Part shown: positions 1-12,170 of the stretch, in pieces
Position numbering within the stretch: the stretch's first letter is position 1
Layout: the number at the start of each line of letters is the position of its first letter
NCBI GenBank assembly: GCA_030407085.1
Contig: CM059582.1
Span: 161,316,001 to 161,380,000 of the forward strand
Direction: 5' to 3'
From: Trichopria drosophilae
Lineage: Eukaryota > Arthropoda > Insecta > Hymenoptera > Diapriidae
Length of the DNA stretch: 64,000 nt
Position numbers and translations under genes: made by a program
The notes under the pieces: model-generated
What the model saw: only the letters and a program-made list of their open reading frames with translations
The model's database searches: none
Told to the model about the DNA's origin: nothing

Positions 1-1
1 G

Positions 2-109
2 GGGTTCCCCACTGCGATTCACACTGCTCGGTACTTGATCGAGCAGCGGATTAACGAGGAGGAGACAAAACGAGCGCGTCACAACGCCATCAGCGGCATG
101 ATTCATTGA
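2..109 (+). CDS. ps: RNA-binding protein Pasilla/Nova homologue, C-terminal end (partial)
   Basis: Reading from base 2 gives 35 residues and a TGA at 107-109. The segment GFPTAIHTARYLIEQRINEE has the shape of the last helix of a KH domain and lines up well, from memory, with the end of KH3 in Nova and Drosophila Pasilla (pattern TGxPxAIxxAxYLIEQxINEEETKRAR). The family binds YCAY-type RNA in the nucleus and regulates alternative splicing, notably in neurons. Only the tail is here; the rest lies left of the window. The last residues (ARHNAISGMIH) differ from the fly ending I remember, so this may be another C-terminal isoform. PCBP/hnRNP K-type KH proteins are the alternative, but the EEETKRAR tail favours Pasilla. 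Confidence 0.75.
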   Translation, partial: GFPTAIHTARYLIEQRINEEETKRARHNAISGMIH

Positions 110-2205
110 TTCGGCACAACGCACCTCCCCTGTTCTACTTCTTCTTTCTCATCCTCATAACTCGACTCGTTTCGCATCTTCGTACGCCTCCTCCGAAAGC
201 CCTCCCAAAAAGGGCAGCTAGCTCCATTCCAATCCGCACCACCTCCATTCTTTCCGACCTTTCAACCAAATGAAAACGCACGCACCATGCCATTCGTCGA
301 CGACATACGCCAGCCCGATCATACCATTCTCTCTTGCTCTTGACTCTTTCTCTTTATCTCAGTATCACCCTTTATTGCGCCTGCATCGCTACATCACCGT
401 TCATTCATCCATCACGGCTCGTTAACATTGATCTACTTTCTAAGATTCTTATATAAATATTACACGTTATATAAATAACTATTACGATTGTTCTGTGATA
501 CACCACATTACGGGGCTTTATCACACATTCACGTCACACGTACGCGCGTCGCGCATATTCTTTCATTACACCGGAGCCAAATGCGAAATCTATCTAGTTG
601 TATGGTATATAAGGTATTTTTCGGAACGGAATTGGAACGATTTCGTGAAAAACTCGCTCGGTGCGAACCAAGAAGAATTCGGTTACCGAGATTATCGAAG
701 GAAAGTTATTCATCGTTTTTTTTAACTAATCGGTAATTGAATATTTTTAGTTATGCAATTGACTAACGATTAGTAACTTTTCTGAATAATTCGTAAGCGC
801 GCTCTTAGTAAGTTGGGGGATCGGGGGACCGGCAACGAAGGTCGTCGTCGTCGGGGAGCTCGAGCACTGGAGGACATGGAAAGTTAACGGATCCTCGGGC
901 ACGAAACGATCACTCGATAATACCAAAGATTTTATACCGGCGAATCGAAATCGAAGTCATTTCTGCGCGCGCTTAGATCGCTGGCTGGACCGGCTCTTTA
1001 TAAATACGCATCATTCCGCCAATTTCCGCTGTTAATCTTTTTTTTTTCAAGCATCGCCCAGAGTCACGTCTCGGGCGATTGTCCTCCCGACTACCAGGAA
1101 GTGACTCGCACCTAACCTCGATTGCAACTCATCTAATCAAATTTCGATTCGCTGGTATACGGAAGTTTCGTTGTCCGCGATCCGAACGACGGGGTATATT
1201 TTTTAAGCGACTGTCGCCGAGCTCCCGATTTTGGGTGTACTGCCCGCGCAAAAAAGTTGCTCGCGGATTTTTTTTACGGAATATAGAGCTAGAGTCGAGG
1301 TTATGAAGCAAAGATCCAAGCGTCGTCATGCGGATTTCCTCGAAATGGAACGCTCGAAGTTTTTATGTTTGTCCCAGGTGACCACAGGAAAATAGATATG
1401 AAAGCTTTCTTGTTTCGTCACCAGGGTCCGAAATGGCTCTCCGAGCGCTCCGTAAACGTTGCAACCGGATGTAATTGGTTATTTTACGTTGTACTTGGCG
1501 AGATAACAAGCCATCTCATGAAATCGGCGTACAATAACAAATTTTTAAACAATTTGTTAATAAAATTGAATTAAAATGAAACCAGATGGTTATTTTTTCA
1601 AATAGGATTAGGCATATTTTGGCGGTGGTTTTTAATAAATTTAAAATCCGCATCGCGGCGCCATCTGTCGTTTAGCACGTCGATCCGTTACAATAATGAA
1701 TTTTCGTGGCGTACGTCTCGCCGTATCGTCATTCAAATAGATTTTTCGTTTGTTACGCACATTTCCAGTACGAGGATCGAACCTCGTAAACCATGCTCAT
1801 TTGCTTTCGCGTCTAGAAGGCCGAGGAGTTTTATCATCATTATGATTTTTTTTTTTTAATGTATAGGAATCTAACGAATTTTTGCCGCAAATCATTGTTG
1901 TGGGTAGGCAAAGTAGTAAGGGTGACGTGAATTTAGATAGGTAGCTCTAAGTAGATGGTAACCGATTCACTATGGGTACAACGGAGAGAAGTTTTAAAAG
2001 AAAGGCATTAGACTTAGCGTTGAATGGCAGACACGATTCGAATAACATTACTCGAGTACAATGCGCGGTGGGGGTATTGGACCCCGCCGCTATTTGAGGA
2101 TAACGACTTGTATATTTATAAATATCGCATAACATTATTGAATGATAATATATGTATGTATATAATAGAGCCAGAAAGAGAGATATATATATAATATACG
2201 TCTAC

Positions 2206-2210
<5 letters not shown>

Positions 2211-2248
<38 letters not shown>
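2211..2248. repeat. (TA)n microsatellite
   Basis: Uninterrupted TA dinucleotides lie within the probable pasilla UTR. Shorter TA tracts follow at about 2,462-2,500 and 2,820-2,840. Confidence 0.95.
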
Positions 2249-2253
<5 letters not shown>

Positions 2254-4600
2254 TGTATGGAAATTGAAAAGTTCGACGGGTTCGACGGACGGAGAGAATC
2301 CCACGCCCGTGAATTTTGCCGGCGACGCGGATTCCGTTCTCCTCCGTCGAATGTCCATTGACGACGCGGTTTTGTGGCGAATGGATGAGCAGGTAGATTA
2401 CGTTGAAAAGAGAATTCATATTCCGAAATATAAATGAAAAGAGATATCAATGCTCATATAGTTATATATATATATACATATATATGTGTGTATACATATA
2501 ATGAAAGAAAGGATAATATATATGAAGATGAATAGCGGTAAAAAAAAATGAATTGATATTATATAAATATTGTTGATGAAACTGAAATATGAGATAACAG
2601 TTGCGTCCGTGAAAGGAGGTTACGAGAGTTTTACGTTTACCTATAAATTTTATGACACTTGGCCGCGTTAAGCCGGGACAAAAGAATTTAGTCGCGGACA
2701 CGACGAGTCGCAAGAAGAATAAAATAGTTAGTCGATATGTAGATAGGTCGATTCGAAAAATTTGCATCTTAGAAAACACCCTGTTGTAGAGTTACGTAAA
2801 AGAAAAGCAAACAAAAATAAATATATATATATATATATATTTAAAAACAGAGAGAGAAAACGTTGCTTCTGACGTGTAGAGGCGTAAACGATCGAATATC
2901 ACAGCATCCTCATATTAGATTTTAATTAATGGGCTATTATATCATAGGCTCGTCCGAGTACATCGCCACATATTCACAATCTAGCGAACGCGCGCGCTTC
3001 GAGAATCTTACATTCGCATCGGTTATTCAATTCGAAATCTCCCACCCATCAATTATTTATTTATATATCGATTCATTGTCCTTGTCGATTTTAAACGACA
3101 TTTCTTTTCTTTGTTTTCGTTTCCTTTGTTAGGGAACTCGGGCGTTTCCTCGGTTTTCCGACCTTGGGCGCCGGATGCATATATCTTTAATACCAATTTC
3201 TTGCAATCGTAGACGAGTAATTTAGAATTGTACTTTAAGGTTAACGAGTGTTCTCTACAAAGTTGTTTCGATATATATTTTTTAATACTTCTTTTTAGCA
3301 ATCGTTCAGTTTTTTCTTCCTCGTTAGCACTGCTAGAGTACAAACACAGAGAGAATTTTTCGCTTGGTACATTTTCTCATGTTTCCCTAATTCGTTTTCT
3401 CTACTTAAGCGTCTTGGTCAAAAAGGAAAAATGCCTTTTTAAGAAGAATCGTTCGCGCAATTCGCGGGAAGCTTCATGTAAATCAACGAACGAGCGATGC
3501 GAGTCTTTCGCAATGAAATACATTCCCAAAAAAAGAAAAGACCGAATATGTACCTTAACGATAGCTGTGATGGACTTGACGAACGGTAGCGATTCTAGAC
3601 CATGCAGGATGTTTTTCCTATGGCGTCGTTCGTCGCCCCGTAGACTCGCGCGTCGGTGCGCATGTGCAATGCCAAAATCAAAATAAGGGGTTTCTATTAC
3701 CGTTGATCTCTGTCCCACTTTTCTTTATTTCTCTCTTGAACGACGACCGACGTCGGCTTTTTATGATCGGGAGCGAATTAGCGATAAACAATGTTAATTA
3801 AAACGCCAAACCGTATTGAGGCGCGATATTAAGTTATATTAGAAAAAAAGGAAAAAATCGTTTCGTCGATAAACATGTATATTGTATCGTGGTGGCGACT
3901 CTTATCGTGCAAAGTCACGATTAATCCAGTACCCTGACTTGGTAAGAATCGAGTTACTCACTGAAATTAGTCAAGTATTGATGTTTACTCGTTGCAGGTA
4001 GTAACCGATCTCTTATCAATTAAAATTTAGTACTCGATCAAAAGTTATGTAAAGCGAGTGCTTCGAGGAACTGGAAGAATCTATTGGTGGTATTAATGAA
4101 GAAAACTGATTTTTCCAAAGAGTTATAGTTAAACAACGTTTTAATAGAATCATTTCCCCAAATAGCAACTTTGTTTATTTAAATTTGTGCTTTCAGAGAG
4201 AAGGATACTTTTTCATTAATACGATCAATCATTTATTTATTTTCTGAATAAGTTTACCGTAATGGTCGCGACGAGAGAAATGTTTTAATCGACGATCGAG
4301 GAAACTTGAAAATCGGCCAATTGCGGAGCACAGGGCGGGAAGGGCGAACGAAGGCAATGTCCATCGTTTACGTTCGTCAGATTGTTTTGCAAGATTCTAT
4401 GAAAAAAATGAGTTCAATGTCACACATTCGCAGGCGCGTTTGTAGATTTCTCAGCATGTAGCGATCGTAGTTCTTAGCCAATGGAGTGTAGGCAGATAGT
4501 TGAATCATGTATTAATCGTTCATCGCAGGTCCGACGATTTAGTCAATATAATATAAAAGGAAATAAAAGATAGAGATATCTTATTACGTGGAATAAATAA

Positions 4601-4644
4601 AGATTAAGTAAATAAAGTAAATAAATAAATAAATAAATAAATAT
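4601..4644. repeat. (AAAT/TAAA)n tetranucleotide tract
   Basis: Repeated aaataaataaat units occur here. The tract contains several overlapping AATAAA words, so it could serve as a polyadenylation signal cluster, but the simple-repeat nature makes that uncertain. Confidence 0.85.
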
Positions 4645-7200
4645 CCAACGTGTGGCGATGTAGCATAGACATCAGGGAACTGTAGGAATTGCATCGGCTC
4701 GCCTCGAATCTACCATAATCTATCGCCGTGATAATGATTTTATCGAAATGCCAATTGTGCGTCGGGCACCCCCATTCCTGGTGGCTCCCTCGCGTGGTAT
4801 TACTTGGCTGTGTGTGCTAGGCTGCAAATCATGATTCATGTTCCATTTTTACCCATCACCATTCGAATCGCGCGTGCAGATATTCCATCGCTGTATTAGG
4901 AAACAAGTAACGGAGAAGAAAGGAAGAAAATATAAATGAAAATAAGGTCAAAAGCCGAGCGAGGAGGTTAGAAGTTGTGCGGTTCTTATCGAGCGGTCGA
5001 TGCGTACGGCAAGGTCATGGAAGGAAAATAAAATGTACGGGGCGAGGTCGAAACCGATCGCTTTAGTGCCATGCCGTCACACACTTCATCCACTCGATCG
5101 ACCACGATTGTTATCGTTTACCAACACGACCGGTTGTTAAAGTTGCGCTTTGTTTTCGGATATGTTTTCTTTATTATTATTTTTAAGCTTTTTGATTGAA
5201 AAAAAATAATGGCCGGAAAGCCTTTGTCGTCCAGTTAAAACTTTCTTACGTCGTTTTTTTCTCGGGACCGGAAGGGGGAAAGTAATGTGCGATCATGATA
5301 TTATTTTTGAAATGGTTGAAGTAAGAGGAAATTGAATTTATCTGAAAAGTCTCGCACAGATACGTCCCCGTTCGAGCGTCTCGTTTCAAAGAATATACGT
5401 TTATCGTCGGTCCTCTCCGCGTCCTCACCATAATCAAACGCCAGCTAGTTGGGCGTAATTCCACGCGAGTTACGCCCTAATCATATTTTAATGGGGTAGG
5501 GAGTCGTAATTGCGACATACCGATTGACAATAGTTGCTGGAAAAATCGCTATTAAGTAGATCAATTTTGAGGGAAGACGGGGGACTTGAGAACAGGAACG
5601 TAGTTCGCTGAAAACTCAAATTACGTCCTAAGTACGTAAATGCACAGACGTCAAAATCGCGCTACTTAAGCGATCGCTGTAATAGAAGCGATATTTGTTA
5701 CATTGTTGTGCACTTGCAACCAAAGCGAATTGCGTCGTTGTAGACAAAAAAAGCGCTGCATCTTCGTGCTCTTAAAAATTTCGCGACGGTTTGAAAAACC
5801 CCCCCTACTCTTGCGAGAATGCTCCCTAGGTGGTAAAACTGAATTGTATTCCAGACTCCCGCGGGTATTGACAATCGCATAAAGTTGTCGACTATATTTC
5901 TGATTTATGGCGCGTGGAACGTAGATGGCGCGTCAATTCGAAATTCTAATTAAAAAAATGGTGTTCACGTATTAGGTAAGGATTTTTTAAATTTAGATCT
6001 AATCGGTTGATGGGAGGAGGGATCTGGAATGCACTTCACTTCCTCGTGTAACAAACAAACGAACGTTCGCGCTCGGGAAAAATGCGTTTTAATAGAGATT
6101 AAGGCAAAAAGTGCACGATTGTGACTGCAGAATAATTGTTACTAATCAGCGCTTGTCTTTTTCGAATTCTCGATCGAGACGTTTAGGAAAACAATCATTT
6201 CTAAGCGACGGCAAAAATTGTAACGCCGTTATTTTCAATCCAAAAAGAAAATGTTATTTCGCCGGAAATGAGAGCTTGATTAGACTGTTATCGGGGTATA
6301 TTATTTTGGGTAAGCTTATATAAATCTCTGGACGAAATCGTTGTTGTTGAGGTAAATGTACGTAGTTCCCGGCAGCTCCTGAAGGGGGTAAAGAAATGAT
6401 CGAGGGCACCGTTGTTGACTTTTTTGGAGGCGCAGAATCGTTTCGCGGGAAACGGAGGATCGAACGGGAAAGGCGAGAAGCAAAACGAGGTTGCAAAGGG
6501 AAAAAAGAAAATCATAAACAAGAGTGCAGTTATTAAATAAAGCAACGTAGTTGTGCTTTTCGCCCGGCGCTTCGGCATCGGTTAGCGCAGCATATTGTAC
6601 GCATATTTACAACTTACCAACGGTTAGGTTGAAATAGCGCTTTGAACTTCCACGAATAATTCTAATGTAAGCAGCTGGCTGCATATGGCGATCGCAGATA
6701 TTTTTTTTTTTCACTGGTGGAGTACGATAAAGTATTGTACCATACATTCCTTTGGCTATAACGTAATTTAAGATCCCGTTCTCGCACTTGTATTTCTCGC
6801 TTTGGTTTTTCCGTTCAGATTTATTTTTATCCCACACATCGATTCCATTTTCAATTTTACTCGTCGTCGCATTATTTTTGTTTTTGTTGTTTATTACTTT
6901 TTTTTGCGAATAATCCACTGTTTAGGTGAGAGTTTCGTTTTGAAACGCGTCGATATGTCCCGCGCTTTTAGTCGGATCTTTTTTTTTTCGTTTGTTGAGA
7001 AAAATTGTAGGATGGTCGCTTGCAGAGCGAGCGCGAGAATAAATAAATTTCATTGTAGATTAAAACGATGAGTGCTGAACTTTACTTCATTAGGGGCTGT
7101 ATAAAGAACGCATCACACGGCACAAGGCTATACAGAGAAAAAAATCTATTTATTAATGGCGCATCCGAACGAACCGATAGGTAGAGAGAAATATGGGGGA

Positions 7201-7229
7201 AAACGATATATATAAATATTAATTATATA

Positions 7230-7260
<31 letters not shown>

Positions 7261-7264
7261 TACA
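7201..7264. repeat. AT-rich dinucleotide tract
   Basis: Interrupted (TA)n, about 60 bases, close to where the composition changes from GC-richer to AT-rich DNA. Confidence 0.85.
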
Positions 7265-8067
7265 TGTTAGAGTTTCGACAGCCGAACGCATATGCTCCAG
7301 TGTTCTGCGATTCGGCGCCAAATGCTGTTATTATCGGTAATATGAAGGAAATAATGTATAATTAGTTATATTTACGGCAATGAGAGAAACTCTAATATTA
7401 TTCTACATCTCTAACCACATTTATTTGCATCCACAGATTGTTATTCTTTCATCATTCGTTTATTCCATTCAATGTTAAATAATTATAAATGAACATAATA
7501 TATTAACTATTTTCATTCATGAGAAGCATCGTTACCTGTATGACAAGTGATCATAAGAGCATAATAAACAATCGCTCATTAAATGCATTCTGTTGTTCTT
7601 CATTTCACAACCTAGCCACCATCCATCGATCCATCAATTTTTTCTCCATTCGCTGTGCCTCTGCCCTCATGTACCGGTACTGTCATGTACATCAACTTTC
7701 ACTCGATGTCATGTGTATACCTTTCGCGTTTACGTTGGCCAGCGTGATTCTGTCAAAAACGAGGCCTTCGTATTCGCTTTGGGTATAGAGAAAAGGGGAC
7801 AGAATCACTGCCTTTTAGCGTATACATACAAGTCTGATCGAAGTCTATAACGGAAAAATACGATTTTCACGTTCGCCGCGCATTTTCGTCGCTTTTCTAT
7901 TTTCCTCTTATTGGATTTATCCTCCAATTTTCCTACCTATTTTAGCTCAACGATGTTATTTTACCTTACTTTTTGTATGTCGAATGAACATTTTCTTTTT
8001 CTAATGTAATATGAAATTTCTAGTTTGATGGACTTTGATTTTGACTAAGTCAAGTCATATAAGTGAA

Positions 8068-10100
8068 TATGGGCAATTCCGCGAAACCTTTGAATTTTGA
8101 GTCGTAAAATCAAACGTATGTGTTAAGCACATTATTCGAATTTTTATATGTTGTAATATATTTTATGAGGTAACAAATGGCGTAGTGTGCTTCATTTTTT
8201 AAGCAACGCTGAAGAGTGAAAATTATCATCTGTGAATTTTTATATTAGTGATCTTAACCCATTAATGTCTGAATGTCTAAAAATCGTACAGTAACTTTCA
8301 GCTAAAATGTTTTAATGAAATCGCGGAAATTTCTATTTGGCATAACTTATTCTAGACGTTTTCGGGTGTGTTCTACAGATGCGACCATTTAGAAAAGTGA
8401 AAAATTTCATTTTGTATTGTTTTTTTATAAATTTATATAAAAAATAGTGTTTTTTACGGGATTTTTCGTTGAAAATCACCATTTTTGAACAGAAAATATA
8501 TGTTTATCATATTAAAATTAATTAAAAACGTATCATTGTTTGTACCAACAAACTATGGATGTAGATTTTTTCAAAATTTTTTTTTTTGAAGCTTTGGAAT
8601 GCAAAAAATATCACTAGCGCGGGCATTATCAGAGTTGTTTTCACTATTATAATACCCGATTATTCACAAAAGTGTCAATTCCGGGTTTTTGAGGATTCTG
8701 ATCACGATTCATCTGTCAGAAATGGAAAATTAAAAATGGCAAAATTTTTTGCATTTCAAAGCTTCTTATTTTTGGGAAAAAATTTTGAAAAAATCTACAT
8801 CTATAGTTTGTTGGTACAAACACTAATGGCACGTTTTTAATTAATTTCAATATCATAAACATATATTTTCTGTTAAAAAATGGCGATTTTCTACGAAAAA
8901 ATTCCGTAAAAAACGCTATTTTTTATATAAATTTATCAAAAAACAATACAAAATGAAATTTTTCACTTTTCTAAATGGTCGCATCGTGTAGAGCACACCC
9001 GAAAATGTCTAGAACAACTTATGCCAAATAGAAATTTCCGCGGTTTCATTAAAATATTTTAGCTCAAAGTTACTGTACGATTTTTGGAGATTCAGGCATT
9101 AATGGGTTAACTCTTATAATGTAGAGGTGACGTTCGACATTTTGGAGCCTCTATTTTGAAGCCGCCATATTGAATTTCGAAAATCCGAACACTAACTAAG
9201 CTGCACATCAAGAAAATGCTTTCATTTGAGAAATTGCTTCATGCGATTATCAATTTGAATGTAAAATTTATAATTAAAAAGTAGTGAAATGATACAATTT
9301 TTGCATTGGTATGCATTCATATTTCTTCTTAGCCATTTATATATGTTATTTTATCACTAAACTTACAGAAAATCGTAAAAAACTTGCAATAACTACAATT
9401 TTAATAATGAAAAATTAAAGAAAACGTTATTTACCATGGTGATACAAAGGGTTAAAACCAGTATAAGATGTTAGCGTTTTGATGTTACCTCTATTTCGAA
9501 ACGATCACACATGCTGCAAATATTGTTCTTTTTCAATTGACGGTGTGCCATTAAAAAATAACCATTATTTTAATCAGTTACGTAAGTGCTTTTTCACTTC
9601 AAGCATATATTTCTTTGACTTCTCTTGTGAGCACATTCTTAAACGACGTCTGGATTTCCTCCTTTTTCCGTGTTCAAAATTATTACTTTTTGCTCGTAAC
9701 GATTAAAGATATGCTGCACGTGCAGTCGGTTGAAAATGAACTAAAATTAATTTTTTGAAAAAACGAGGGACACATTTTAAAGGGCACATAGCTCTATCAG
9801 GGTATAAATTCTTTGTTTTTTTGTTTATTAGTACGTGTAAAAAATTCAGACAGATTAAAGAAATGCTGAAATCGCTACAAGATTCAACGTGAAAAACAAT
9901 TACTGTGGGGACACATATTTTTCGGTTTTAAAGGTATGAATTTCGTACTTTTATCTAATCAATAATGCATTACATACATTGGTTGATATGTTTGGAGTGT
10001 ACCTAATAATGTTGACCAGTTTAATCGCAGACAAATAAAATAAAAATGCTCAAAAATACACAGTGACGCGAAATTTAAAGGTTTCGCAGATTTGCCCATA
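8068..10100. mobile_element. 2-kb terminal-inverted-repeat transposon, non-autonomous
   Basis: The left end reads TATGGGCAATTCCGCGAAAC. The reverse complement of the right end reads TATGGGCAAATCTGCGAAAC, and similarity continues for about 20 further bases on both sides. No transposase frame is visible between the ends. A separate TTAA-bounded palindrome (8,254-9,110) sits inside near the left end, so this element is older than that insertion. No target-site duplication is obvious. The superfamily is not recognised. Confidence 0.75.
8254..9110. mobile_element. TTAA-bounded long palindromic element (copy 1)
   Basis: The ends are TTAA-CCCATTAATGTCTGAA and GCATTAATGGG-TTAA. Almost the whole interior is a long inverted repeat: sequence from the left end to about 8,615 pairs with sequence from about 8,735 to the right end with few mismatches, leaving a spacer of roughly 100 bases. 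The TTAA flanks and CCC ends are typical of piggyBac-type target sites, but no transposase is encoded. A transcript across it would fold into a hairpin of about 360 base pairs. Confidence 0.85.
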
Positions 10101-10351
10101 CACCAACGTACATCACTGGTAACGTACAGTGTAAATTATTAAGTAACATAATTAAATTATTTCGATGGTCACCAGGAAAAACGAGGTAGCTATATTTTTT
10201 TATCGTAACAATCATCAGAAACCAAACATAAAAAAAGATACTTGTTTATAGTATGAGTGTAGTTATGGTACGAAACACATTTAATCTAATCCAATCGATA
10301 TTATTAAAATGGCGGCACATTATCGTAAAATTTCATTGTTTTCAACGGTAT

Positions 10352-10441
10352 TTAACCCGCCTGTGCGCCAGGACGAGTATACTCGTCCAAACTACATTGT
10401 TCCCTTATGGGAAAAGAAAAACTGGTGCACAGGAGGGTTAC
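10352..10441. mobile_element. Small hairpin element with near-TTAA flanks
   Basis: The left end is TTAACCCGCCTGTGCGCCAG. The right end reads CTGGTGCACAGGAGGGTTAC, an imperfect inverted copy whose TTAA has become TTAC. The interior contains the perfect 18-base palindrome GGACGAGTATACTCGTCC. It is about 90 bases long, the size of a miniature inverted-repeat element. Confidence 0.7.
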
Positions 10442-11506
10442 ACAAAAAAAAAAGATTATTCATTACTAATTGACTAAGTTGGGATATACTTACAATTAGT
10501 TAGACATTTCAGGAATATGTAAACTTTCGGATTCTTCAAAAATTGATTTCACACTGACAACGAAGCTCTTTTTCATTCAGTGACGTGGAATAAACATACT
10601 ATAAGATAATACATTATTAAGTAATTTAAAAAAACGATAGTTGTAAGAAAAATCAGTGACTGACAGTAATTATCAACTTTTGACATCTAAAAACTTGGTT
10701 AATGCAATCCTAAACTGTCAACATTACTCAAAATTAAAAAAGCCTCTTTTTTAGGTTCCGAAACATGCAGTTACCTGGTTTTTCCTAGCGACCATTATTT
10801 ATATAAATAAGGTGTAAATAGTTTTGTAAATTTTGTTAATATTTTTTAACATATTTTGTAAACTAATTTAAAGAAATGCGGAACTTAATACTTTTGTATT
10901 GGATATTCACATTTTATCTGACAATTTAAAATATTTCTTATATTTTTCTTGTATTAAACATCCAAGATTATTTTACCTTTCGAATTTGTGTCCACAAAAA
11001 TGCATTATGTGACTGTCTCGGTTTCCAGGCGGCGCCAACCAACTCTTTTTCAATTATTTATGATACAATGTATATTTTTTGCGAACATCTCACAAGACCG
11101 AAGAAATCGACGGGAAATTAATATAATGTAATTCAATACAGCGAGCAACAGAAGAAATGCTACTACAAATACATAGCAAAACAATAGTAGGGAACAGATT
11201 TTTATACACCAAACTACATCGATACAAATTATTTTTTATAAACTGCACGTATTTCTTTTCTTTTAGCACAAACATATCCCAAGCATCAATAGATTTTTTT
11301 GCACTTTTTATAAATTATTTTTCCCCAATTTTTACACCACGTTTTACCTATAAATAGGCTTTTAATTTCATTTTCACTGAATTTCTGTATGCTCCAAAAA
11401 TTTATAGAAAGTTCCACTGTCGAGAAAGTGAAGGATGAACATTCATTCTTTCATAATAATTGTTCAATGTTCACACCGTAAACAATGAGTTCTCACTCTA
11501 AGAAAT
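10442..11506. other. No gene seen
   Basis: AT-rich DNA with only short, compositionally unremarkable open frames. No inverted-repeat ends, tRNA or protein motif was recognised. Confidence 0.5.
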
Positions 11507-12170
11507 TTAATTTAAGGCGGAAGTACATGTAAATCGTGACAAGCGAGTCGTTTTTGCGATTTTATTTGGTAGAATGACACATGCAATCTTCGCCCAACTT
11601 GACGCATATTTCAAAGTATCATTGAAGATGGTCTGTCCATTTTTGGGTAACAAAATAATTAAAAAATGAATTGAACAACACCCATGACAGTGCTTCAAAA
11701 ATGGAGTACCCAGTTGGCGTGCTGGATGGCGCTCGTAATTTTCATCTGAAATGAAAAATATAAAAGAATGTGCATTTCAATCTTGTTGTCAATAACTCGA
11801 GTTCCTTGTTGATACGTTGACAATTAATGTCTAACAAAGGGTCGAAAGTTGGCCTCAACTTTTGCTCGATGCATAGTTTTTTCATATCTTTGGAACAAAC
11901 TCAAATTGTCTTCCGTAACTTTTTTGATAGTTTATCTATCGATTCAAGTAAAGTTAAAACAAATGTTGGATTATACATGTACTTCTCTCCTAAACGGTGA
12001 GGACTAGACAACACATCCAGCCATTGTCCAGTTTTACAGTTAACCTCGATTTCTAATCTCCGTGAAGGTACCAACTATAACGCTGCATGCAATGGCTGCA
12101 CGAACGTTCTCACCAGGGACCAATTGAGGGTAGATACCACTGGGAGTCGGAGTCGTTTGAAGATATATAA
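11507..12170 (-). pseudogene. Decayed coding-like segment of unknown origin
   Basis: Read on the minus strand, 12,170 to about 12,050 gives an open run with balanced amino-acid use (it includes PQLVPGENVRAAIACSVIVG) ending in a stop. Further coding-like runs follow in changing frames as far as 11,507, including a 63-residue open frame (11,507-11,698). The frame changes and stops suggest a dead gene or element. I do not recognise the protein. It lies on the same strand as the broken frames at 14.2-15.8 kb and could belong to the same insertion; that is inference. Confidence 0.3.

Larger units (their letters stand above)
110..7900 (+). other. Probable long 3' UTR and downstream DNA of the pasilla homologue
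   Basis: No convincing reading frame is present in this stretch. Its base composition, rich in CpG and mixed sequence, differs clearly from the AT-rich DNA that begins near 7-8 kb, and it carries scattered AATAAA-type words, for example around 4,590-4,645. Neural RNA-binding proteins often have multi-kilobase 3' UTRs, and the stop codon at 109 is directly upstream, so a long UTR is the simplest reading. The true polyadenylation site cannot be placed by eye. Several open frames of 60-150 codons occur here, including one of 152 codons at 3,228-3,686, but they have low-complexity composition and no recognisable motif. Confidence 0.45.

Noticed and set aside
1760..1790. tRNA B-box-like GGTTCGATCC with a stem (minus strand)
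   Set aside because: The surrounding sequence has no box A at the right distance, the loop is 6 rather than 7 bases, and no acceptor stem forms.
2116..2450. Overlapping minus-strand frames of 79-94 codons
   Set aside because: They are held open by the (TA)n tract (YIYIYIYI translation).
3228..3686. 152-codon plus-strand open frame
   Set aside because: Basic, low-complexity translation with no motif, located in the probable pasilla 3' UTR.
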